This document shows, piece after piece, positions 52,496 to 61,799 of a stretch of 64,000 nucleotides of DNA (position 1 is the first letter of the stretch; each line of letters opens with the position of its first letter). The notes under the pieces were generated by a model. It was not told the origin of the DNA. It saw only the letters and a program-made list of their open reading frames with translations, and ran no database searches. This DNA comes from Chalciporus piperatus. Lineage: Eukaryota; Basidiomycota; Agaricomycetes; Boletales; Boletaceae. The position numbers and the translations under genes are program-made. Where the stretch lies: positions 21,575-85,574 of the forward strand of contig JBBPTG010000110.1 of NCBI GenBank assembly GCA_038093975.1. Reading direction: 5' to 3'.

Positions 52496-54232
52496 TCAGC
52501 AGTGAGTTTTGCGTTTGGCAGAAGATGGGGATCTTGAGGAAGAAGGAAAGGCGGACAGGTGAGTTTTCTTATAATTTTCTAGGATGTCCTTGACGTGGGT
52601 AAAGTCTGTTTCCTTGAGCCAGCGGTCCTCGTCAACAGAGTATTTTTTCTATTGGACTAGGTATGAATGACGTCTGGAAGAACCTCAGTGTCGGATGATT
52701 TTTTCAATTTCATATTCTTCTTCGCCTTCTATCAGGTCAGGTGGTGGAGCCGGGAAGTTCGGTCCATGAACGGGGTTTTTGCGAGAGGGCGATAAGAGAG
52801 AAGCATGAAACACGGGGTGAATTTTCCACGTTTGTGGGAGGCAGAGTCTATAGGATAGTGGAGATAGGACCTGGGTAATGGTAAAGGGCCCCTCACGTTT
52901 CAGGGCGAATTTTGGAGAGATAAGGGATTGTTTAAGGTTTCTTGCCTCTAGCCAGACTTTATCTCCTTTGGCGAATGGTTTGAACTTTTGTCGAGTTTGT
53001 GCAGCCATTACTTGTCTGGCAAGTTTGTGTGAGGCAAGTGCTTCGTCTCTGGCAGCGGTGAGAGAGTGGCAAAGTTCGATAGCAGGTAGAGCAGAATCGG
53101 CAATCACCGAGGGAAGGGGGCGGGGTTCATATCCCATCATGAGATAGAACAGGGATTTGCCGGTGACAGAGTGGGGTCGATGGTTGTGTACAAATTCTGT
53201 GTGGGAGATAGAATCAGCCCAGGATATGGGGTTGTCTCCGCAGTAGATTTGGAGATCAGTTTCTATCTCCTGGTTGACATGTTCAGTTTCCCCATCGGAT
53301 TGGGGATGGTAGGCAGTGGAGAGAGAAAGGTCATATTTGAGGATTCGTCCTAGGTCACAAGCGAACTCAGATGCAAATTGTGGTCCTCTGTCACTGATGA
53401 TTTTGTCATAAAGACCAAATCTCAGGTAGACTTTGTGGAAAAAGAGGGAGGCAATTCCTTCGGCAGTGACGGTTTTCTTAGTAGGGCAGAGAATTATCCC
53501 CTTCGTAAGCCCGTGGTCGACCATGACCAACAGAGAATCAAAGCCATTGGAAATGGGTAGGTCAGTGATCAGGTCACAAGACACTTGTTGGAACAGCTTA
53601 GAGCTTTTCGATGGTATGGGCATTAAAGGGGGGGTAGTTGGATGCGTGTTTGCTTTATTCTGTTGGTAGGTTCCACAACCCTCAACATATTTGCGAACAA
53701 ACTGCGCAAGCCCAGGCCACCAGAACTCGGCGGTAACTAGTTATCTAGTCTTGAGATAGCCTGGATGGCCGGCAGTGGGGTGATCATGGCAATGTTGGAC
53801 GACGGTGTGACATAGGTCTTCGTCCGGCGGGATGTAGACACGACCCTGGTAGGTTAGGACATCATTAGCCATTTGCCAGCAGTCAGCCAACCGGGATGGG
53901 AATGGTGCAGGGACGTCGCTGTCAATGGCTTGTAACGCGGTAAGGAGAAATGGCTCATCTTTGGAAAGACTGAAAATATGGTTGTTCATGGCAGCGTCAA
54001 TGACACGGACGAATAGGGAGGGTGGCAGTAGGGTGGTACCTGCATTGTCATCAGCGTTAGTGGGGAAGTGATCAGCACGTCTGGATAAGGCATCAGGACC
54101 GGTGAGCGATGAGCCAGGAACATGGATCATTTTCAGGTTGAAGTCAGCAAGATCAAGGAGCCAGCGGGCTTGTCAACGGTTTAGATTTTTGGGTTGGTGG
54201 AAGTAGGTCAGATTTTTGTGATTGCTGAACAC
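52496..54232 (-). pseudogene. Integrase, chromodomain and RNase H end of gypsy-2
   Basis: From the right: QARWLLDLADFNLKMIHVPG and ADALSRR-type end of RNase H (about 54175-54070), HHCC zinc region (HTVVQHCHDHPTAGHPGYL), then a nonsense TAA at 53741-53743. The core follows (CDLITDLPISNGFDSLLVMV, SDRGPQFASEF, HPQSDGETEHVNQE), giving D, D and E. A GPF-type tail and a chromodomain follow (EYEIEKIIRH, then KYSVDEDRWLKETDFT). A TAG at 52649-52651 interrupts the chromodomain where a Trp is expected. Pol ends at TGA 52498-52496, just before the third ORF. Confidence 0.85.
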
Positions 54233-54683
54233 TGTTATAGTATTTAAAAACTTTTCAAACTTTTGCCTACAACGGTATTCAAACTCTGGACTTTGTCTAC
54301 AACTTAGGGGTCAAGCTGGATTCATCTTTATCCGCTCCGGTAGTCCCTGTAGCATTACATAATCTATTACATAATCAGGTCATGTGACAAAGGTCCAGAC
54401 TTAGATGAGTCAGCAATGATGTCATGGCCTAGACCCTAATCCGTGCCTGGTACCTTTTCTTATCATTGTACCATTTACCTTATCTATCTTTCCCTTTATG
54501 TTTTCCTTATTAGGCTGTTGGTCTGTGCGCACTTCTCAATAGTATATAGGTAGCCCTGTACTTATCACAGACCCCAGTCTAATCCATTTGTTGCATCACC
54601 ACAATTAAGTTTTAGTACTCAGCTTAGTCTTTCGCAAGGTCTAGTGTACCTAAGTCCCCGCTGTGTTGTGAGCGATCATAACA
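54233..54683 (+). mobile_element. Solo LTR, family L1
   Basis: 451 bp, TGTTATAGTATTTAAAAAC to GATCATAACA. Perfect 5-bp duplication AACAC at 54228-54232 and 54684-54688. Splits the RNase H domain of gypsy-2 between PFPFQVF and SNHKNLTYF. Confidence 0.95.
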
Positions 54684-55384
54684 AACACCTGGAAGGGAAA
54701 GGGAGAGCTGTAGAGATAATGTCGCCAGGCTTTCAGTGCGCGGATGACAGTGAGAAGTTCATGATTGTAGATATCATAGTTTTGCTCAGCATCACCGAAG
54801 GATTGGAAGAGATAGGAACAGGGGTGCCAGTCGCAATTGGCGTCGGTTTGGAGGAGTATACCTCCGGAGGCAAATTTGGAGGCATCAGTCACAATGGCAA
54901 ACATTTTGGAGAGATTTGGGAAGTGTAGGACGGGTTTTGCCAAGAACATCAGCTTCAGGCAAGCGAAGGCATTTTGGCAGACATTGGTCCAATCCCATTG
55001 ATGATCCTTTTTGGTTAGATCGATCAGAGGGCGGGCGACTAAGGAGGAGTTTCGGATGAAACATCGGTAGAAGTTGGCGAAGCCAAGGAATGAACGAACT
55101 TCCTTAACAGTAGCGGGAATGGGCCATTGAGAGATGCTGTCAAGTTTGATGGAATCCATGCCAAGCTCTCCAGGGCGGACGATCATGCCGAGATATTCCA
55201 CCTCGTTTACAGCAAAGTTGCACTTTTCCAGGCAAAGATGGAGATCCAGCTCTTGCATTCGTTCGAGGACTCGTTGGGTGCGAACCGTGTGAGTAACGTC
55301 ATCAGGGGAGAAGATGAGAAGGTCGTCCATATGGATGACAAGCCATCCTTCAGCTGTCATTCCCTGAAGGTACTTTGTCAACTG
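54684..55384 (-). pseudogene. Reverse transcriptase C-terminal half of gypsy-2
   Basis: Begins within the palm with GWLVIHMDDLLIFS (catalytic MDD, about 55330). It continues through LDLHLCLEKCNFAVNEVEYL, RSFLGFANFYRCFIRNSS and the RNase H start (IVTDASKFASGGILLQ) to HYLYSSPFPFQVF, where the solo LTR sits. The fingers and first palm motifs are absent. The join near 55384 is a truncation or rearrangement. Confidence 0.88.
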
Positions 55385-56115
55385 TACCTACATCGTCGGC
55401 TGACAGAACATCATCTAGATCAGCAGCCAGACTGGACAGCTGGGAAAGATATTGCGACAAGGTCTGAATGGCTGCACCCAAATGAGATTGGGGTGGAGTG
55501 TTGGCCGCTGGTGCCACAGCTCCTTGGTTACTCAAAGTCATCAAGGACCCTGAGTCAGCCATTAGGTCGGCCTCCAGGGTGACAGCGCTGGCCTCAGGGA
55601 CAATCTCAGTTGCAGGAATGGATGCAGGTACTGAGGGCGAGCAGGACAACACAGATCGAGGGGAAAGAGAAGCCGAGGGTGAGTGAAGAGAAAGAGAGGC
55701 CGAGGATGATGGGGAGGATCCCAGACAAATGAGGCAGCCGGAGATGGACGAGAATCTATGGCTTCTACTTGCCTGACTATTTCCAACACCCTCAACATCC
55801 CACTGACCTGCTGGGATACCACCGAGAGCCCTGACTCCAGCTCTGAGAATCGAGCCTTCATTTGGTCGAAGTGAGCAGTTGAAGGATGGATGGAGCCTTC
55901 GAGCCAGAGTGTATACTCCCTCCACTCGGCAGAGTCGGTTGACTTTCTCAAAGGACGAGCAACCGCCAAGACCCCTAGAAGGTATCCCTGCTCCCTAACC
56001 ACCCTCGAGCTGACCTGGCGGAAGGTCAGCACCTTGACGACTGGTAGGCAACTGCACGGATGTAACCTGTTGAACGTAGCGTACATTCTTACTATAGAAG
56101 GTAGTTACTACGCTA
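55385..56115 (-). other. Coiled-coil coding fragment of unknown origin
   Basis: Minus-strand open stretches: KARFSELESGLSVVSQQVSG (helical, about 55850-55790) with Pro/Ser-rich flanks, then after a frame change SASLSLHSPSASLSPRSVLS and LSQYLSQLSSLAADLDDVLS. It could be the gag N-terminus of gypsy-2 or an unrelated gene end. Not assignable. Confidence 0.35.
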
Positions 56116-56322
56116 TGTTACATATAACATTCGGACTCAGTCGATCTGAGTTCTAATACAACTTGTCTTGTAACCACCACATTCGATGTTACTCAACAGC
56201 AACTACGCTAGGTAAGCACCAGTAGTAGTTCCTCAATGGAACCTCTCAACAGGTTATGAGCCCTGAGCAGCTCAGCTGTGCGTGAAAGCGCCACTGACTA
56301 CTCTGGTGTTCTTGCCTACAAG

Positions 56323-57013
56323 TAGAGTTTGAAAGTCTGGTTCGGTCCGGTCTTTTTGCGGTTTTTGAAAAGACCGAACCGAGACCGGTTTTTTTGATCC
56401 ATAAATGTCGGTCTAATTGAACCAAAACCACAAAAAACTGTTCTTTGGTCTTTTTCAGTCTTTTCATCGATTTAAACCAATCGCAACTGGTTTTTTGGAA
56501 GTGTCGGCTAATGTACTTGTTCTCGGCTACAAATCGGTCCCTGAGTCAAGCGAAACGGTTCACACACTGTGGAGATATGAGCATTTCAAGACAGCATGTT
56601 TTTTGTAGTGATACATCAGATAATATCAAGTTATGTGTGAAGTCAAGACCAATCATAGACTCAATTCTCAACACATACCAATAAAATATACATAAGTATG
56701 TGACTCAGAGAGTGTATATACATGATAGAATGAATTCTATGACATGTTGATCAATATTATCATTGACTAACCTCAATATTTCTCCCAAAAAATCACTTAA
56801 GGTCCATAATGGTCAGGAAAATCAGAAAAAATAGGGTAATAGATAGGGGGTGGCTGGCATCGGTTGCAACCGGTTGCAACTGGTCTTTTTCAGAATTTTT
56901 GGTCCTGTCAAAGTGAAAGATCAAGACCAAGACCAACCAAGATTGGTTGCAACCAGTTGCAAACGACGGTTGCCGGTCTTTTGACGGTCCTAGGACTGGA
57001 TCTTCAAACACTA
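56323..57013. mobile_element. hAT-like miniature element, copy H (subfamily II)
   Basis: 691 bp, ends TAGAGTTTGAAAGTCTGGTT and, inverted, TAGTGTTTGAAGATCCAGTC. Perfect 8-bp duplication CCTACAAG at 56315-56322 and 57014-57021. Interior shared with copies D and F. Confidence 0.94.
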
Positions 57014-57201
57014 CCTACAAGAACGTTGGTCGCTCAGTGCAGTTTACCACAGAGCATCCCTCTGGATGTGGTCATGCTCAGATAGGACAAGACCACAATG
57101 AGTCAATCCTATGGGGAGACTATGTCCCCCTGGGATAAGAGCTCTGAGTGTTTATGCTGATGCGGTTCCACCCCTCCCTTTACCCTCTTTGTTTAAAGGC
57201 A

Positions 57202-58178
57202 ATGCTGACATCTCATCACGCTAGAAACTCTATCACGTCATCCGCACTCAAGGAGATCGCTCGCCTCAACGGCATGAACCACTCACGCTGGGCTCGGGAC
57301 ATGTAGAATTACATCCATTCGCAAGGCCTGTGGCAAAAGGTGATGGTGCGTGCTGCTCCATCGACCACCGCTACTCCTCCTGATACTCAGGCTCAGGTCA
57401 ATGCCTGGGCAGACGACGACGACAAAGGACTCAGCGCTATGCGCATGCACCTCAAAACACATGTAGCTAGCCAATTCCCCATCGCCACCTACCCTAACTC
57501 CCATGCCCTCTGGGACGCCATCAAGGCGCCCTATGACTCTACGTATGATGCCACCGCTTATATGGAGATCCAGAAGATGCTCGCCCTCACCTTTCCGAAG
57601 AAAGACCATCCTGGAAAATCTTTCACCGCCTTACACAGCTCATTCGCAAAGCTCAACTCACTCACATATACCGTCCCAGACAACCTCCAAAGGATGTTCA
57701 CGCTGGCGAAGGTCCCCAACTACGCCGACTACATCATCAAGTCCGTCAATGAAAGATCTGTTCCCACTGCCACCACTGCCACCACTGCCACCACCGCTGC
57801 ACCTACTTTGGTGCAAATCGAACAACACGTCGTTGCTGCCTACCAGCAGCATATCTCCTGACGTGCCGCCAAGCATGTGCAACCTGCCCAGCAGGCCAAT
57901 CAGGTGTCTGCTATCAAGCAGAAGGGGGAGGACCCTAAATTCTCTTCGCAGCAGGAATCCTCCGCTTCCCAGAAGCAAGATGGCAAAAAGAAGAAGAAGA
58001 AGTGTTGTGAAGGTCAACGCTCAGAGAAGAGAAAGAAGAAGTGCGATGACCATCGTGCTAATGCGAATGACGCATCCGCATCCGCCTCCTTCGCCTTCAC
58101 CTCATTCTCCAATGTGCCGGTACTCAGTCCCACCTCCACCATCTTCACCACACATATCACTAGCGCCCAACAATACGG
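57202..58178 (+). pseudogene. Copia-type gag (UBN2-like)
   Basis: Reads SALKEIARLNGMNHSRWARD, then a TAG at 57304-57306, then NYIHSQGLWQKVMVRAAPST in the same frame, the usual gag start (LNGxNYxxW...GLW). The body has DDKGLSAMRMHLKTHVASQF, WDAIKAPYDSTYDATAYMEI and FTALHSSFAKLNSLTYTVPD. A second in-frame TGA lies at 57859-57861 (HIS stop RAAK; CGA expected), followed by a Lys-rich tail (GKKKKKKCC). No zinc knuckle is visible before the sequence is cut at 58178 by the next element. Confidence 0.78.
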
Positions 58179-58941
58179 TGTAGGGAACGCATATTCCCTA
58201 CGCTTGCAGCCGGCGTTCTACCCCCATTTCCCATTCTCAACACTCCTCGACGTCTTTCCTTCGTTTCCATATATGTTCCAACCTCTTCCGCCGCACATAC
58301 GGCTTTCCGTCCCCATCACTTCCCGTTCCCGTCGTTCCGTGGTATACGGAAACCACGGATAGTTTGTTTTGTTCACAGGTATCGTCCTCCGTGTCCCCGG
58401 AAACCGTTGTCCAGGTATGATATGATTCGCTGGTAAGCTTCCCTTCCATTCCATGTTCTCTAACCTTGCTATGCGTCTTTACTGTTGCACTTTCCTTACT
58501 TTTACTCATCCTTTTCGTCTTGTCATCTATCCTGTCTATACTTAGTCCAGTACTGTCACTTAGCGTTCTGTCGCTATCAGAGTCTCGGGTATGCCCGGAC
58601 TATAAAAGACTGTACTTTGCTTATTTTGAATCGACCTTTCTTTTCTCCACGCAACAACCTCTCTCTCTAAAACTCCGGAACCTTCGTCCACACTTTCCGT
58701 CCGTTCTTACCTTCGTTCCACTAGTCCTAACCGCAAGGGAAGTGGTCCGGAACAACCGTCTGTTCGTACGGAACATCATTTTCCGGTTCTTCAACGGTTT
58801 GGTACGCCGGAAACGAGTCCTTTTGCTTGTCTTCATTCCCTGGAATCCCTTTAGGGTCGAACTTATCGTACCCTTCTTTATCTTTTGCTACTAACCTTCT
58901 CGGGATTTCTATTCCTACAGAGGGTTTAGCTTTCTTACAAC

Positions 58942-58966
58942 TGGAGCCCACCGCGAGGGATTCAAC
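58942..58966 (+). promoter_or_regulatory. Primer binding site of gypsy-3
   Basis: TGGAGCCCACCGCGAGGG begins two bases after the likely LTR end, and the match to a tRNA 3' end (CCA plus acceptor and T arm with a GATTCAA loop segment) extends to about 25 nt. The tRNA identity is not assigned. Confidence 0.65.
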
Positions 58967-59546
58967 AGTGTCGACAAGAAGGACCCTTCGGCCCATCCCC
59001 CATCGACTAGAACTTGAAAATTTACTCGTCCTGTTTCGCAACCTCAACCTTACTCAAGATTCCGCCTTCTTTGTTTCCGTCATTCCTGACGTCGCCAATC
59101 AATCCGGCTCAATTGCTTCCGCTCTGACAGCGGAACCAGTGCATTCTATTTTTAACCCGTCCTTGCTAAACAATCTTCCGACACAGGAACCGGAAACGCT
59201 GAGCTACGCCTCATTTGCAATTCCCGGAGCCTTTGTTCATTCTTCACCTTTGAGACGTCGAACTTCCTCAGACTCTCGTCACTCTTCTCTTTCCCCTTTA
59301 ACTTCTTTATCCTCTTCTGGACCTCCCAAGATTCTTTTCTCTCCTCCGTCGCCTTCCTTATCTTTTGAACCAGGTCAATCGGCCCGCTCATCGCCTGTCA
59401 ACCCGCCTCGCTTATCACCTGTCAACCTACCTGTCAATCCGGCGCCATCTCGGATCCCGCTTCTTAATCCGCTATCACTTCGCTTAGCGCCTATCATTCC
59501 GCCTGTCATCCCACCTGTCAACCCACCTGTCAATCGCCCGGCACCA

Positions 59547-61799
59547 ATGGCCACTCCGTTTCAGATGCCCCTTAGAGGCACGCAAAACGCCCCCAAGTTT
59601 GACGGGAAAACTCCCGCTTTGCTTCCGCGCTACCTGGAAGATATCGATATTCTTGGAACGGCAGCCAGACTCTCGGAAGCCGGCAAGATTAGGGCAGCCG
59701 TTAGGTATGCTGACCTCGAGGAGGCAGAGCTCTGGGAAACGCTCGCGGAATACACGGAAGTAGACGCGGATTGGGATGATTTCGTTACCGCAGTCAAGGA
59801 ATTGTACCCTGGATGCGAGGGTGACAAACGCTATTATCGAGCTGACCTTCAATACTTGATAGAAAGCTACCGGGCGAAACCCATGCGGAGCCAGGAAGAC
59901 TTGGGCGACTACCGTCGGAAGTTCGCCAAGATCGCCACCCTGCTAGTCAGAACCGGAAGACTATCAGAAATGGATCAGTGGTCTTTCTTCCTTGCTGGCT
60001 TTCCGCAGGACGTCCAAGACCGGATTCGGCACCGGTTGTCGATCGTCAAACCTGACTTGCATCCGGATGACCCGTACCCGATGGATGATGTTATCACCGT
60101 CGCTAAGTTTTTATTGACAGGTTCAGCACTTCGGTCCGCCATTCCGGTCTTCGTCCCAACGGCACCAGCTGCGGCACCAGCCGTGACGCACGCTCCGGTT
60201 CCGCACGTCCATCATCATCCCCCTGCTCCTGTGACGTCTCAACCTGGCGTACCTAACATCAAGCAGGAGTTTATGGTTACGTCTCAACAAAACCCGGGCC
60301 GGAATCCTGCCTGTGCCTGGTGTGCCATCATCGGACACTTTACCCGCTCCTGCGCCAATGTCAATGAGTGGATTAGTGCTGGGCGGATTACGCGAGGCGC
60401 AGACGGTCGTCTCTATATGCCAGACGGATCAAGGATTCCTCGTATCCCCGGAACGCGCTGTATCCGTGATTGCGTTGAGCAGCTCGAAGCCGAAAGGGCA
60501 GGATCTGCGTCTACCTCTGCGTCCACCCCTTTTATCCGTGATCCTCCTCCTCATGTTACTGCCGGGATCCTCTCCATTGCTTATCCACCCATGGATGCTG
60601 TGTTGGATATTGAGCCATCCGCTTTCTTGACTTCTGTCGACGAAGCATATACGCAAGTTCCTTATTCCCCGAACGTCACTGATCCTGAATTTCAGCCGTA
60701 CATCACTCAGGCCTGGGCTAGCTTCCAAGCGGATAGGTCGTCTAGGGAAGGACAACGAGGCAAGAAAGTTCGTTTCGAAGGGGTTGTTCTCCCGTCGAAA
60801 TCCTCCGGAAAGTCGGATGGGAAGACTGCGTCTGTATCCGAGGAGCTAGAGGTTCTGTCTCCGGAGCTTCAGCAGACCGCTCAGCCAGTGGCCGGCCCGT
60901 CTGTCACGGGACCAGCGGCTAGGCCTCCTTCAGTGCCGCGCCCTCAGGCTTCAGCTATGAGGCAACCGCAATCTGCGTCCTCTGCTCAGAGTAACTCTTC
61001 TGCGAAACCATTTAGCGCTAACGCGTCTTCTTCCTTTGCCCCTACCAATCAATACAGGTACTCCTTCCCGTTGGAGGATGACTCCGCTCCCAAGCGAGTC
61101 CTGGATCGAGTTCTCGAGTCCAGCGTTCCCGTCCCTGTCCGGGACCTCTTTGCCGTTGCTCCAGAGTTCCGGAAGCAATTCCGTGATCTCACGACGACTA
61201 AACGAGTAACTTCCTCTAATACTGTTACGGTTAACGAATTGACAGGTCGCGATCCTGGGATGGTGGAACGCGAATATGGGGATCGGATTCTCAGAAATGA
61301 GGACGGGCTAATAGTCGCACACCACTCTCTTCCTCTGCGATGTGTTGATGCCCGAGTCACGGGCACTGACTGCTCTCTTACTTGCGTTTTAGATTCCGGA
61401 TCCGAGATTGTCGCCATGCCCAAACGGGTGTGGGAGAAGCTTGGACTACCGATTCGTTCCGATCATATTATGACTATGTCGTCAGCGAACACCGAGCAAG
61501 ACCCTACCATGGGGGTGCTTGAAAACCTTCCGCTCAACTTCGGGGCGGGAGACATCATGGTTCAGGTTCAAGTCGTGGCTAGGGCTAACTTCGACGTTCT
61601 TCTCGGACGGCCGTTCACCTGCCTCATGACCGGGACTACGGATGACTTTCCGGACGGTTCTCAGAACCTCACTCTCCGTGATCCCAACAACGGAAAGGAA
61701 TACAAGATGCCTACCCGAGCTTGGTTAGAAGGCTGCCCCCGTTGCCGTCGCGGAATCAAGTGCTCCAATCACATGAGTATTGTCGAGCTGGGTTTTTAG
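59547..61799 (+). CDS. Gag-protease of gypsy-3
   Basis: Start placed at the first good in-frame ATG (MATPFQMPLRGTQNAPKF), although the frame is open far upstream into the LTR. The gag core runs KFDGKTPALLPRYLEDIDIL to RHRLSIVKPDLHPDDPYPMD. A single zinc finger-like motif is CAWCAIIGHFTRSC (about 60310-60355). Disordered Ser/Pro linker. The protease has VLDSGSEIVAMPKRVWEKLG (active DSG, about 61390) and VLLGRPFTCLMTG. It ends in GF TAG at 61797-61799. The last sense bases form a slippery heptamer, so pol is probably made by -1 frameshifting. A histidine/alanine-rich stretch near 60180-60230 has no assigned role. Confidence 0.85.
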   Translation: MATPFQMPLRGTQNAPKFDGKTPALLPRYLEDIDILGTAARLSEAGKIRAAVRYADLEEAELWETLAEYTEVDADWDDFVTAVKELYPGCEGDKRYYRADLQYLIESYRAKPMRSQEDLGDYRRKFAKIATLLVRTGRLSEMDQWSFFLAGFPQDVQDRIRHRLSIVKPDLHPDDPYPMDDVITVAKFLLTGSALRSAIPVFVPTAPAAAPAVTHAPVPHVHHHPPAPVTSQPGVPNIKQEFMVTSQQNPGRNPACAWCAIIGHFTRSCANVNEWISAGRITRGADGRLYMPDGSRIPRIPGTRCIRDCVEQLEAERAGSASTSASTPFIRDPPPHVTAGILSIAYPPMDAVLDIEPSAFLTSVDEAYTQVPYSPNVTDPEFQPYITQAWASFQADRSSREGQRGKKVRFEGVVLPSKSSGKSDGKTASVSEELEVLSPELQQTAQPVAGPSVTGPAARPPSVPRPQASAMRQPQSASSAQSNSSAKPFSANASSSFAPTNQYRYSFPLEDDSAPKRVLDRVLESSVPVPVRDLFAVAPEFRKQFRDLTTTKRVTSSNTVTVNELTGRDPGMVEREYGDRILRNEDGLIVAHHSLPLRCVDARVTGTDCSLTCVLDSGSEIVAMPKRVWEKLGLPIRSDHIMTMSSANTEQDPTMGVLENLPLNFGAGDIMVQVQVVARANFDVLLGRPFTCLMTGTTDDFPDGSQNLTLRDPNNGKEYKMPTRAWLEGCPRCRRGIKCSNHMSIVELGF
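61790..61796 (+). promoter_or_regulatory. -1 ribosomal frameshift slippery site
   Basis: G GGT TTT directly before TAG fits the X XXY YYZ rule. After a -1 slip the frame continues TTA GAT ATC GAT and stays open to the window end. A stimulatory structure was not modelled. Confidence 0.75.

Larger units (their letters stand above)
32446..55384 (-). mobile_element. Second Ty3/gypsy element (gypsy-2), host of nested insertions
   Basis: Minus-strand element assembled from pieces: RT from 55381, RNase H, integrase, chromodomain, a third ORF and a 3' LTR (35118 down to 32446, itself interrupted). The RT N-terminus, protease and probably gag are missing at the right; the join at about 55385 leads into an unrelated coiled-coil segment. 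Insertions inside: solo LTRs at 54233-54683 and 51244-51688, miniature element C (35397-51103, with Harbinger and Helitron inside) and a 2.2-kb element in the LTR (32780-34990). Several nonsense codons make pol inactive. Confidence 0.8.
56116..58178 (+). mobile_element. Copia-type element remnant: LTR end, primer site and gag
   Basis: A possible short LTR (56116-56251, TGTTACATATAACATTC to CTCAACA) is followed at 56252-56263 by GGTTATGAGCCC, complementary to the initiator tRNA-Met anticodon arm. Miniature element H (56323-57013) interrupts the leader. A gag of the UBN2/copia type follows. It is cut on the right at 58178 by the LTR of gypsy-3. Confidence 0.7.
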
